Below the pieces are notes generated by a model. It made no database searches, was not told the origin of the DNA, and worked only from the letters and a program-made list of their open reading frames with translations. This document shows, in pieces, positions 1-7,511 of a DNA stretch of 13,574 nucleotides (within the stretch, counting starts at the first letter, position 1; the number at the start of each line of letters is the position of its first letter). Made by a program: the position numbers and the translations under genes. Source of the DNA: an uncultured bacterium (GTDB taxonomy: Bacteria > Spirochaetota > Spirochaetia > Sphaerochaetales > Sphaerochaetaceae); assembly GCA_905215015.1 (NCBI GenBank), contig CAJMOS010000082.1, positions 1-13,574 of the forward strand, written 5' to 3'.

Positions 1-75
1 CTCATGCTATGACCGGTTTTCCAAACTCACAATTGCAACATTTTTACCGTTTTTGTTTTAAAAAAGTCAAAATAA

Positions 76-1581
76 TCAATCTTTTCCCAACCGATAATCA
101 GCAGGAGTAAGTCCTACATGCCTACGAAATGTTGTGATGAAATATCCAACATCATTGTACCCTACAGCAGAAGCTACTTTAGCAATCTGATCCTCTGTTG
201 TGCGAAGAAGTTCTTTCGCGCGATCCATTCGGTATGAAACAAGCAACTTTACAAAACTTTGCCCACAATGCTTCGAGATAAGGCGAGAGAGATAAGCCGT
301 GTTGTAACATAACTCTTCCGAAAGATCAGAAAGGGAAATGTCTTCGGCATAATGCTCCTTGATGTAATTTTCCACGATGACGCCAACTTCTTTTTGCCTC
401 TCCATATCTTGTCCTTGCAGATTTTGAAGCACTTTATGGAGACGTTGCGTCATCACTACCATGGAGGAATGTACATCCGTTCGAGTTTCCTCGAAGATGG
501 CATCGGAGCAAGGAAGAGAGAGCAGGCATACGACCTCTTCCCAGAGGGCGTGCATCAGCGCCACTCCCCTTGGGCTGTTTTCCACCAGTTGTTCAAGTTT
601 CCGCAATGCCCTATCGAGTCCATCCATGTCTCTGCTCTGGAGAGCTGAGAAAAGCTCAGTCCGTAATCCAGACAAACGCTCTGGAGAAATTTCCTGAAAG
701 CTTTCTCCCTGCCAACATACGACAAGGTTTTTCCCCGCTATCTGGCTCTGATGAAGGCTTGAGAGAGCCTGTTGCTTTAGCCATGGCAGCTCTTGCAAGG
801 TTTTTCCCACCATGCTGACTCCTGCAGAAAATGTGAACCGATACTGTTTCCAAGCATCTAATTGGACATTCTCTATCCGCTTCTCCACCATTTTCCTGCA
901 AGTGGCCCCATCCATCTCGAGTGAAAACCGAAATAGGACGATGTAACGCCGGTACTCATAGACAAGCAATCCGCCAACCCGTTCCACCAACCGGGAAAGA
1001 TAGTCTCGAAGCATATAGATCTCAAGGCCCTTTGGTGTATCACAGTACAATGCTGCAATCACAAATTGCTCCTTATCCAGGCTCCAATCCGAACCGTCCT
1101 CTTCATACGTCCCCTCGATTGCATCATACAGAATCTGGTCTTGCACCTTGGGTAGCATTTGAGAGACGGCGAGCGTAAGGGCATCCATCTTTTCCTGGGC
1201 CTCACGTTTTTTCATGAGTCTCTCCATCGCTTTTGCCAAAGCATCATGCAAATGGGCGAAACTGACCGGTTTTACAAGGAAATCAACGACTCCAATCTGA
1301 AGAGCTTTTCGTGCATAAGCGAATTCTGAGAAGCCGGTGATAAGCAGGATTTCAGCCTGGGGGTTCAGTGTATGCACGGCATTGGCAAGCGACAGGCCGT
1401 CCATTCCCGGCATGCGGATATCTGAAATCACAATGTCGGGATGGAGATGCTTCACCATATCCAAAGCAACAATCCCATCTTTGGCTTCACCAACCACCTC
1501 ACATCCGATATCAGACCAAGGAAACAACCGCATTCCCTCAAGGACGATTGGTTCGTCGTCAGCAATCAATACCTGAAACAT
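76..1581 (-). CDS. Response regulator, REC plus AraC-type DNA-binding domain (YesN-like)
   Basis: A 501-residue two-component response regulator that should bind DNA when phosphorylated by the kinase encoded just upstream. The N-terminal receiver domain (about residues 1-120) shows the acidic pair D8-D9, the phospho-acceptor D54 in SDIRMPG, T82 and K104 in the LVKP motif. A long middle part (about 125-395) has no domain I can name, as is usual for YesN-type regulators. The last 100 residues form an AraC-type double helix-turn-helix, with the family-typical GYNDVGYFITTFRRHVGLTP near the end. The frame is open to an ATG at 1695, but I chose the ATG at 1581: it begins directly with the receiver fold (MFQVLIADDEP) and has an AGAGGG ribosome binding site five bases upstream. 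The start lies inside the end of the kinase gene (23-bp overlap), implying translational coupling. The likely target is the divergent sugar importer operon starting at 3620; this is inferred from position. Confidence 0.95.
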   Translation of the reverse strand: MFQVLIADDEPIVLEGMRLFPWSDIGCEVVGEAKDGIVALDMVKHLHPDIVISDIRMPGMDGLSLANAVHTLNPQAEILLITGFSEFAYARKALQIGVVDFLVKPVSFAHLHDALAKAMERLMKKREAQEKMDALTLAVSQMLPKVQDQILYDAIEGTYEEDGSDWSLDKEQFVIAALYCDTPKGLEIYMLRDYLSRLVERVGGLLVYEYRRYIVLFRFSLEMDGATCRKMVEKRIENVQLDAWKQYRFTFSAGVSMVGKTLQELPWLKQQALSSLHQSQIAGKNLVVCWQGESFQEISPERLSGLRTELFSALQSRDMDGLDRALRKLEQLVENSPRGVALMHALWEEVVCLLSLPCSDAIFEETRTDVHSSMVVMTQRLHKVLQNLQGQDMERQKEVGVIVENYIKEHYAEDISLSDLSEELCYNTAYLSRLISKHCGQSFVKLLVSYRMDRAKELLRTTEDQIAKVASAVGYNDVGYFITTFRRHVGLTPADYRLGKD

Positions 1582-3283
1582 GGCCACCCTCTTCTTTGTG
1601 GATACGAATCTCCACTGTTGTTCCTTTACCCAACTCACTCTTGACAGAAACGCCATACTCCGGACCATAGGAAAGTTGAAGCCTTCGTTGTACATTCAGC
1701 AAGCCCTGAAATCCTTTTCCTTTTTGTTCCACCAAAAGCATGGCAACCGTCCCGGCATCCATACCAACTCCATCATCCGCCACGGTGAAGACCAGTGCTT
1801 CTCCTTCGTCACGAACCGTAATCGTTATTGATCCATGCCCTGTTTTCGGCTCTAGACCATGGACAAATGCATTCTCCACTACCGGTTGAATCACCAATTT
1901 GGGAATCAAGCAGGATGCGTACTGGTCCGGAACATCTATGGAAAGGGAAATCTTGTCCTGATAGCGCATCCTCTGGATAAACAGATAATCATCAACGTTA
2001 CGCATTTCCTCTTTGACCGTAAGAAACTCCACCTTGCTGTCGATGCTCACACGAAGCAAATCAGACAAGGCTATCGCCATACGCGCGATATCAGTCTGAT
2101 GGGCAATCTGCGCTTTCCAGTAGATGACGTTCAAGGTATTGTAAAGAAAATGGGGATTGATTTGAGCCTGAAGCATTTTCAATTCTGCTTGGTTCTGCAA
2201 CAATTTCGATTTGTACTCAGAATCAATCAGCGATTCTATCCTTTGGACCATATCATTGAAATGCGCACCAAGATTCCGGAACTCAGGGTTTTCATCAGCA
2301 GGCACACAGGCATTGGAATCACCATGGGCAAACCGGGACATCGCATCCACAAGGCGTTGGATCCGATGGGTCGTATATCGCGCATAAGCAAGCGAAATAA
2401 GGAAGACAAGCAAAGAGATGGCAATGATGACAAAGAGTACGAAACCCATCAGTCGAAAGACAGGGAGCAGCGCTGTTTTCCATGGGATGGAACAAACCAC
2501 CATCCAGTCCATCGTCGGAATTCTCTGATAGAACACATATGCCGATCCGACAACCTCCATGCCACTTTCATTCCCAAGCAACGGGAGCACATGTCCTGAA
2601 TTTTGAAGGAATCCAGTTACAATATCCCCATACTCATCAAAAAGCGCTATCTCCCCACCTTTGCCAACATCCACATCAGCAAATTGCCGTTTGAAAACCT
2701 CTGGATAAAGGGTAATATCAAGAAACCCAATACGGTTGTAATTTCTCGTACTCTCAACTGGTCGAAGCACGTGAATGAGCTTACTCTCCGTATCATTGAC
2801 CCAAATTGGGCGATGACGAAACCCATCATTTTGGTGTGAAACAACTAAATGCCATTCGTTGGGAAGAGCCATTGGAAATTGAAGAGGATTTCCATTCAAA
2901 TCATACAGGGAAATGGAACGCATCAAAGTGCTATCGAAAAAAATGGCAATCCCCTGCTCTGCGGAAAAAATCTCTGGACGAGAGACGCAGGCATTCTCGA
3001 AAGCAGACAAGAGATACCCTTGTACCCGTTCGGAATTCACAATTGTCGTCGAAGTATCTTCAATTCTGGTGGCAAGGCCATCCATATTAATGGAAAGCAA
3101 CATCATTGAATTTGAAATGGAGCGCTTTATCTGATTTCTCATGGAATGGTAAAAAACCGTAACGACCACGATAGTGATGGCCAAGACCGGCAAAAGAGCC
3201 AATGCCAAATAAATGACAAGGTTTTGAGATGACACATGAAGGCGTAAGAACCAGCGAGGCAACTCCCTCTTAAACCTTTTCAT
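1559..3283 (-). CDS. Membrane sensor histidine kinase, YesM/LytS class (His_kinase family)
   Basis: A 574-residue membrane kinase. Residues about 21-45 form the first membrane helix and about 272-300 the second. They enclose an outer domain of roughly 225 residues, placed as a Cache-like sensor by its position and length only. A HAMP linker is plausible at about 300-352. The kinase core has the INPHFLYNT motif with phospho-acceptor H378, followed by a GHKL ATPase domain: N-box E470-N471, G1 box DDGVGM at 503-508, and a glycine-rich loop near 522-528. This layout is typical of kinases paired with YesN-type AraC regulators in sugar uptake control. It precedes and overlaps the regulator gene. 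The ATG at 3283 has an AGAGGAG ribosome binding site. Base composition is visibly lower in GC than the genes to the right. The ligand is unknown; a sugar or the ligand-loaded binding protein of the divergent operon is a reasonable guess. Confidence 0.95.
   Translation of the reverse strand: MKRFKRELPRWFLRLHVSSQNLVIYLALALLPVLAITIVVVTVFYHSMRNQIKRSISNSMMLLSINMDGLATRIEDTSTTIVNSERVQGYLLSAFENACVSRPEIFSAEQGIAIFFDSTLMRSISLYDLNGNPLQFPMALPNEWHLVVSHQNDGFRHRPIWVNDTESKLIHVLRPVESTRNYNRIGFLDITLYPEVFKRQFADVDVGKGGEIALFDEYGDIVTGFLQNSGHVLPLLGNESGMEVVGSAYVFYQRIPTMDWMVVCSIPWKTALLPVFRLMGFVLFVIIAISLLVFLISLAYARYTTHRIQRLVDAMSRFAHGDSNACVPADENPEFRNLGAHFNDMVQRIESLIDSEYKSKLLQNQAELKMLQAQINPHFLYNTLNVIYWKAQIAHQTDIARMAIALSDLLRVSIDSKVEFLTVKEEMRNVDDYLFIQRMRYQDKISLSIDVPDQYASCLIPKLVIQPVVENAFVHGLEPKTGHGSITITVRDEGEALVFTVADDGVGMDAGTVAMLLVEQKGKGFQGLLNVQRRLQLSYGPEYGVSVKSELGKGTTVEIRIHKEEGGHVSGIDC
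1587..1592 (-). promoter_or_regulatory. Ribosome binding site deciding the response-regulator start
   Basis: On the minus strand AGAGGG stands five bases before the ATG at 1581, within the last codons of the kinase gene. It supports the 1581 start over the in-frame ATG at 1695, which would add 38 residues in front of the receiver domain. Confidence 0.6.
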
Positions 3284-3529
3284 ATTCTTGTTCTCCTCTT
3301 TTGCGGGTCTGTCTCAATCTTTTCTGCCCCCAACAGGCAAACAGAACACCGCTCAACGTCATTTTCACAATTCAGAACCACCCCATACCATACCAGCTGC
3401 CTCTAACCAAATTCGAATCTCCCACGAACAAGCACACCTTGTTTCACAGTATAAGCCACTAGACGCCCTGTCTCCATCATGACATCAGAAGAAAAATAAG
3501 ACACGATGGCAAGAAATGATACTTCCGGT

Positions 3530-3553
3530 GCAAGCAAATCTTGCTGTGCAGCA
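3530..3553. repeat. Two overlapping inverted repeats upstream of the importer operon
   Basis: The first repeat is GCAAG-CAAAT-CTTGC at 3530-3544. The second is TGCTG-TG-CAGCA at 3542-3553. Both have perfect five-base arms and they share three bases. They end eight bases before a possible -35 element, a usual place for a regulator site. Which regulator would bind is unknown; the divergently encoded AraC-type regulator is the nearest candidate, although AraC-type sites are more often direct repeats. Confidence 0.4.
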
Positions 3554-3560
3554 GACAATT

Positions 3561-3591
3561 TTGACCACAAGAATGTCCATATACCTATTGT
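3561..3591 (+). promoter_or_regulatory. Possible promoter of the sugar importer operon
   Basis: TTGACC at 3561-3566 is a good -35 match. The best -10 is TATTGT at 3586-3591, matching four of six bases but at a long 19-base spacing. The weak, stretched layout would fit a promoter that needs an activator, such as the divergently encoded AraC-type regulator. The alternative TATACC at 3580-3585 is too close to the -35. Confidence 0.3.
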
Positions 3592-3619
3592 TCACAACCA
3601 TAATCAAGGAGGTTTGTGT

Positions 3620-4906
3620 ATGAAGAAAACCTATCTGTTTGCCCTGCTCGCACTTACTGCGGCCGGAACGCTGTTCGCCCAGGGCGGGAAAGAGAGCAGT
3701 CCGTCGAGCGCTGCGGCCACAGCCGCCAAACCGGTGACCCTGAGCGTTTCCTGGTGGGGCGGAGACTCGCGCCACACCCCGACCCTGAAGGCCTTCGACC
3801 TGTACCACGAGAAGAACCCCAACGTCACTGTCAGTGGCGAGTACCAGGGATGGGACGGCTACTACCAGAAGATCGTCACCCAGCTCGCCGGCGGCACCGC
3901 ACCCGACATCATGCAGATCGACCAGCCATGGCTTTTCGAGCTCTGCTCCCAGGGCGATGTTTTCGCCGACCTCTCCAAAGAAGACCTTTCCCAGTTTGAC
4001 CCGAAGTTCCTCCAGTCGATGTGCAGCTATGACGGCAAGGTCATGGGACTTCCGACCGGAACCAACGCCAACACCTTCCTGGTTGACGTCGAACTGCTGA
4101 AGAAATCCGGCATCGACCCCAACACCAAGTGGACATGGGAAAATATCGTCACTGAGGGCAAGAAGGTCCATGAGGCCAATCCGGATTGCTACTTCGAGGC
4201 AGGCACCCCGGACCACATCCGTTTCTGGTTCGAGATGTACATGGCCCAGCTGGCCGGCTGCGTCGTCAAGTCCGACAAGACCTTGGCTTTCAACCGCGAC
4301 CAAGCGATCCAGGCTTTCACGTACTTCAAGTCCTGGTGGGACAACGGCGTTTCCGCTCCGCTTTCCAAAACCAGCTTGTTCTACCAGAAGTTCGACGACG
4401 ACCCGGATTGGGTCACCGGCAAGGTGGCGGCCGCATGGACGTGGATCAGCTCCCTCGGCAAGAACATCGGAAGCCGCCAGAACATGGAGACCCGCCAGTT
4501 CCCGGTCATGGCAGGCGCAGTCAACACGGGTGTCCTCGTCCGTCCCAGCCAGATTTTCGTCGTCAACAACAACTCGAAGAACAAGGCTGAAGCATTGAAG
4601 CTGCTGAATTTCCTCTTCTACGACCAGGATGCCATCAAGATTCTCGGCACCGCGCGCGGCATCCCGTCGACCACCATCGGACGCGAGCTGCTTGCCAAGG
4701 AAGGCCTGATTGACAAGCGCTCTGAAGTCGGCACCAACGAAGGTGTCGCCCAGGGTGGTGACGCGCAGAGCGTCTGGCAGATGAACAGCCAAGTCATCCA
4801 GGTCATGCAGGACGTGATCGACCAGTTCGGGTACGGCAAGCTGACCGCCGAACAGGCCGCCGATACACTTATCGCAAACCTGAACGCCACACTCGCGGCG
4901 CTTTGA
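3620..4906 (+). CDS. Sugar ABC transporter, extracellular solute-binding protein (family 1)
   Basis: A 428-residue exported binding protein of a carbohydrate ABC importer (COG1653/UgpB-like). A clear signal peptide covers residues 1-20: lysines at 2-3, a hydrophobic core, and an LFA end with likely cleavage before Q21. There is no lipobox cysteine, so it is probably a free periplasmic protein. The GGKES stretch after the cleavage site is typical of spirochaete sugar-binding proteins. The mature part begins with a strand rich in V, S and W (LSVSWWGG) and contains GGTAPDIMQIDQPW, as in the family. I chose the ATG at 3620 because AAGGAGG stands just before it and the signal peptide begins there; an earlier in-frame ATG at 3506 would add 38 unlikely residues. 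It is followed by two permease genes in the same operon. The ligand is not deducible; sugars or short oligosaccharides are the usual cargo. Confidence 0.95.
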   Translation: MKKTYLFALLALTAAGTLFAQGGKESSPSSAAATAAKPVTLSVSWWGGDSRHTPTLKAFDLYHEKNPNVTVSGEYQGWDGYYQKIVTQLAGGTAPDIMQIDQPWLFELCSQGDVFADLSKEDLSQFDPKFLQSMCSYDGKVMGLPTGTNANTFLVDVELLKKSGIDPNTKWTWENIVTEGKKVHEANPDCYFEAGTPDHIRFWFEMYMAQLAGCVVKSDKTLAFNRDQAIQAFTYFKSWWDNGVSAPLSKTSLFYQKFDDDPDWVTGKVAAAWTWISSLGKNIGSRQNMETRQFPVMAGAVNTGVLVRPSQIFVVNNNSKNKAEALKLLNFLFYDQDAIKILGTARGIPSTTIGRELLAKEGLIDKRSEVGTNEGVAQGGDAQSVWQMNSQVIQVMQDVIDQFGYGKLTAEQAADTLIANLNATLAAL

Positions 4907-4921
4907 GCCGTCGCTCGCAAC

Positions 4922-4946
4922 GGGGGCCATCGTCGGGATGGCTCCC
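4922..4946 (+). terminator. Intergenic hairpin after the binding-protein gene (leaky terminator or RNA stabiliser)
   Basis: A ten-pair stem, GGGGGCCATC at 4922-4931 with GATGGCTCCC at 4937-4946, closes a five-base loop; one pair is G-U. Only a short run of four T follows, some bases later at 4951-4954. Such hairpins between binding-protein and permease genes commonly raise the amount of binding protein relative to the membrane subunits, by partial termination or by protecting the upstream RNA. Confidence 0.65.
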
Positions 4947-4979
4947 GCTCTTTTCCCATTCCCGACAAGGAACGTATCC

Positions 4980-5861
4980 ATGAAAAGACACAATGATTAC
5001 CAATATGCGGGATACCTGTACATCCTACCGTGGATCATCGGGTTCCTTTCGCTCCAGCTGATTCCCCTGATCAACTCGTTCGTTTATTCCTTCACCAACC
5101 TGCAGCTGCTCGGCACCCGCCGGTTCATCGGGCTGGAGAATTACGCCAAACTCTTCAAGGATCCGCTGTTCTGGCAATCGATGAAGGTAACGTTCCTCTA
5201 CGTGCTGATGGCGGTGCCCTGCAAGATCGGTTTCGCCCTGTTGATCGCCATCATCCTCAACCAGAACCTGAAGGGAATCAACCTGTTCCGCACGCTTTAC
5301 TACCTGCCCTCGATTCTCGGCGGCAGCGTGGCCATCAGCGTGCTGTGGCGCTATCTGTTCATGGACAACGGCATCCTGAACAACATCCTCTCCTTCCTGC
5401 ACCTGCCCACACACTCCTGGCTGGGAGACCCGCGACTGGCGCTTCCCACCATCGGATTGGTGACGGTCTGGCAGTTCGGCAGCTCGATGCTTATCTTCCT
5501 TGCCGGCCTCAAACAGATCCCCGCTGTCCTGTATGAAGCCGCCGAGCTGGATGGATCGGGAAAACTACGCACTTTCTGGCGCATCACCCTCCCATCGCTG
5601 AGCCCAATCGTCCTCTTCAACCTGGTCATGCAGATGATCAACGCCTTCCAGGAATTCACCCCCGCCTTCGTCATCACCCAAGGCGGACCATTGAACAGCA
5701 CCTACCTCTACGGGCTCTTGCTGTACAACCAAGGATTCAAGTTCTTCAAGATGGGCTATGCATCGGCCCTCTCCTGGATTCTTTTCGCCATCATTCTGGT
5801 GTTTACCGGACTGACCTTCTTTTCGTCCCAATCCTGGGTACATTACGGAGACAATGTATGA
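4980..5861 (+). CDS. Sugar ABC transporter permease 1 (MalF/UgpA type)
   Basis: A 293-residue inner-membrane permease of the binding-protein-dependent family, the first of the pair forming the channel of the importer. About six membrane helices can be seen, roughly at residues 12-32, 68-93, 105-125, 155-176, 205-225 and 262-282. The cytoplasmic EAA loop that contacts the ATPase is clear at 186-205 (EAAELDGSGKLRTFWRITLP). The start at 4980 is supported by AAGGA eight bases upstream; the in-frame ATG at 4938 lies inside the intergenic hairpin and is unlikely. Its stop overlaps the start of the second permease by four bases, so the two are translated in a coupled way and should form a heterodimer. 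No ATPase gene follows; a shared MsmK/UgpC-type ATPase from elsewhere is expected. Confidence 0.95.
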   Translation: MKRHNDYQYAGYLYILPWIIGFLSLQLIPLINSFVYSFTNLQLLGTRRFIGLENYAKLFKDPLFWQSMKVTFLYVLMAVPCKIGFALLIAIILNQNLKGINLFRTLYYLPSILGGSVAISVLWRYLFMDNGILNNILSFLHLPTHSWLGDPRLALPTIGLVTVWQFGSSMLIFLAGLKQIPAVLYEAAELDGSGKLRTFWRITLPSLSPIVLFNLVMQMINAFQEFTPAFVITQGGPLNSTYLYGLLLYNQGFKFFKMGYASALSWILFAIILVFTGLTFFSSQSWVHYGDNV

Positions 5862-6700
5862 GAAAACGCAGTAAAGCCCGCACGTTCGTTTCCTACCTGT
5901 TCCTGATATTGCTCGCCTACATCATGATCTATCCGTTGCTGTGGATGCTTGGGGCGGCATTCAAGACCAACGCCGAGATTTTCGGCACAATCAGCCTGCT
6001 GCCCAAAGAGCCGGTCTACAACGCCTGGGCCGATGGCTGGAGAGGATCCGGACAGTACACCTTCGGACGCTTTTTGGCGAACTCCTTCCTGATGGTCATT
6101 CCGACCGTCCTGTTCACGGTGGTCAGCAGCGTGCTGGTCGGCTACGGTTTCGCCCGTTTCCGTTTTCCGTTCAAGAAGCTGCTCTTCATGCTGATGCTCA
6201 GCACGATGATGCTGCCCGGTACGGTCGTCATCATCCCCCGCTACATCTTCTTCCGCAAGCTTGGCTGGCTGGACAGCTACCTGCCCTTCATCGTCCCAGC
6301 CGCCCTCGCCACCTACACCTTCTTCAACTTCATGACGGTCCAGTTCTTCCGCGGCCTGCCTCTGGAGCTGGACGAGTCCGCGAAACTGGACGGGTGCGGC
6401 AGTTTCCTGATCCTGACCCGGATTCTGCTTCCCTTGTGCACCAGCATGGTCTTCTCCATCATCGTCTTCCAGTTTGTCTGGAGGTGGAACGACTTCCTCA
6501 ACGTGCTGATCTACATCTCCAGCGTCGCCAAATACCCGGTCGCCCTCGGACTGAGGATGACGATGGACATCTCCACCGACTTTGACTGGAACCGGATCAT
6601 GGCCATGTCGATCGTCTCGATCCTTCCCCCGGTATTGGTCTTCTTCTCCGCCCAGCAGTATTTCGTGCAAGGCATCGCCACCACCGGCATGAAGGACTAA
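5858..6700 (+). CDS. Sugar ABC transporter permease 2 (MalG/UgpE type)
   Basis: A 280-residue inner-membrane permease, partner of the preceding one. Membrane helices appear near residues 10-33, 72-96, 106-130, 140-163, 188-208 and 247-266. The EAA-type loop is at 172-191, here with ESAKLDGCGSF, where S replaces the middle A of the EAA triplet. The C-terminal FVQGIATTGMKD is the usual ending of carbohydrate permeases of this type. The start overlaps the previous stop as ATGA, and GGAG stands seven bases upstream of the ATG. It is the last gene of the operon and a strong terminator follows. Confidence 0.95.
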   Translation: MRKRSKARTFVSYLFLILLAYIMIYPLLWMLGAAFKTNAEIFGTISLLPKEPVYNAWADGWRGSGQYTFGRFLANSFLMVIPTVLFTVVSSVLVGYGFARFRFPFKKLLFMLMLSTMMLPGTVVIIPRYIFFRKLGWLDSYLPFIVPAALATYTFFNFMTVQFFRGLPLELDESAKLDGCGSFLILTRILLPLCTSMVFSIIVFQFVWRWNDFLNVLIYISSVAKYPVALGLRMTMDISTDFDWNRIMAMSIVSILPPVLVFFSAQQYFVQGIATTGMKD

Positions 6701-6719
6701 AGCCAAGAACCAATCCCGT

Positions 6720-6754
6720 AAGGGGCTGCCGCATGACCGCGGCGGCCCTTTCTT
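6720..6754 (+). terminator. Intrinsic terminator of the sugar importer operon
   Basis: A stem of about 13 pairs runs from 6720-6732 to 6739-6751 around a six-base loop, with two G-U pairs, and a T-rich tail (TTTCTT) overlaps and follows its 3' side. It lies 20 bases after the last permease. The convergent GntR gene ends at 6821, so the hairpin may also block transcripts from the other side, although no T-run follows it on the minus strand. Confidence 0.8.
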
Positions 6755-6777
6755 GCATCCACGACAAATCCGGACAC

Positions 6778-6793
6778 GATTTCCCAAGAAATC
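6778..6793. repeat. Small inverted repeat downstream of the GntR gene
   Basis: GATTTC-CCAA-GAAATC is a perfect six-base inverted repeat, 27 bases past the GntR stop codon. It is AT-rich, short and without a T-run on the minus strand, so it is at best a weak terminator of that operon. Confidence 0.25.
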
Positions 6794-6820
6794 CTGCGGT
6801 CAACAGGGAAAGTCCCCTCC

Positions 6821-7501
6821 CTATGCGGTCGGATGGAATTGCTTGATGGCGTCGATGGTGGAGAGGATGTGCTGCTCCATGATTCGCTCCGCCCCTTCCT
6901 TGTCGTGTTCCTTCATCGCATCCAGCAATAGCGCATGGTCATGGATGCCGTGGGCGGTGCCCATCAAGGCGACAATCCGCTTCATGGCGCTGGCAAGGTT
7001 GATCCGCATCCCTTTGTAGGCCTCTTGGATGTAGGGATTCTTCGTCACCTCGCCCAAGTACTCATGGAAGGAGAAATCCGCCTCTGCAAAGCTTTCCGGA
7101 TTTCCCGCCATCCCGACCATCCGCTGGTAGATTGCCTGGAGCTGTCCTATCTCCGCCTCAGTGATGCGGGTCGCGGCCAAGCCCGCGATACTCTTCTCGA
7201 ACACCATGCGTAGCTCCAATACCTGGATGACCTGGCTTTCACTCCGGATCTCGTCCCCGCTGACAAGCGGGGCATGGCCACGCGAGGCGACCACGGTACC
7301 CAGTCCGCGGCGCGTCTCCACGTAACCCTTCGACTCAAGGATCTGCAAGGCGCTGCGGATCGTGATCCTGCTGACACCATAGCGCAGGCAGAGCTGCGCC
7401 TCGCTGGGCAACTGCTCCCCTTTCTGGTAGGTGCCGTCCACAATCGCCTTCTCGATCTGGGCGCTGATGGTCGCCCTCAGTGGAATGCGCTCAGTAGCCA
7501 T
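6821..7501 (-). CDS. GntR-family transcriptional regulator, FadR/FCD subfamily
   Basis: A 226-residue repressor-type regulator. Residues 5-72 form the GntR winged helix, with LPSEAQLCLRYGVSRITIR carrying the recognition helix and GLGTVV the wing. Residues about 90-220 form the all-helical FCD ligand domain. Its likely metal-binding set is visible: D142 and H146 (DFSFH), H189 (HALLLDAM) and H211 (EQHI). Such proteins bind small organic acids or sugar derivatives and leave DNA on binding. It is the last gene of the dehydrogenase-transketolase operon, ten bases after the transketolase stop. I chose the ATG at 7501 because it gives the normal GntR N-terminus; the ATG at 7549 would overlap the previous gene, and neither ribosome binding site decides clearly. 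Its probable sites are the paired palindromes at 10024-10055, making it self-regulating (inference). Confidence 0.93.
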   Translation of the reverse strand: MATERIPLRATISAQIEKAIVDGTYQKGEQLPSEAQLCLRYGVSRITIRSALQILESKGYVETRRGLGTVVASRGHAPLVSGDEIRSESQVIQVLELRMVFEKSIAGLAATRITEAEIGQLQAIYQRMVGMAGNPESFAEADFSFHEYLGEVTKNPYIQEAYKGMRINLASAMKRIVALMGTAHGIHDHALLLDAMKEHDKEGAERIMEQHILSTIDAIKQFHPTA

Positions 7502-7511
7502 GGCACCGAGT

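Larger units (their letters stand above)
3284..3619. other. Divergent control region between kinase and binding-protein genes
   Basis: 336 bases without a credible gene; the open frames across it are short, lack ribosome binding sites and do not resemble proteins. It must hold promoters in both directions. A possible promoter for the importer lies near its right end, preceded by two overlapping inverted repeats at 3530-3553. I found no convincing -35/-10 pair for the kinase gene. The stretch is AT-richer than the importer genes, like the two-component genes on its left. Confidence 0.7.

Noticed and set aside
1..75. AT-rich stretch after the response regulator, checked for a terminator
   Set aside because: On the minus strand there is a run of six T, but I found no GC-rich hairpin before it, so no terminator is called.
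3485..4993. Long minus-strand open frame of about 500 codons across the binding-protein gene
   Set aside because: It lies antisense to a clear binding protein with signal peptide and ribosome binding site. Its translation is low in complexity and has no domain logic, as expected from a GC-rich shadow frame.
5843..6787. Minus-strand open frame of about 314 codons across the second permease
   Set aside because: The translation is extremely rich in D, E, Q, G and H, the usual product of reading a membrane-protein gene backwards, and it runs through the terminator.
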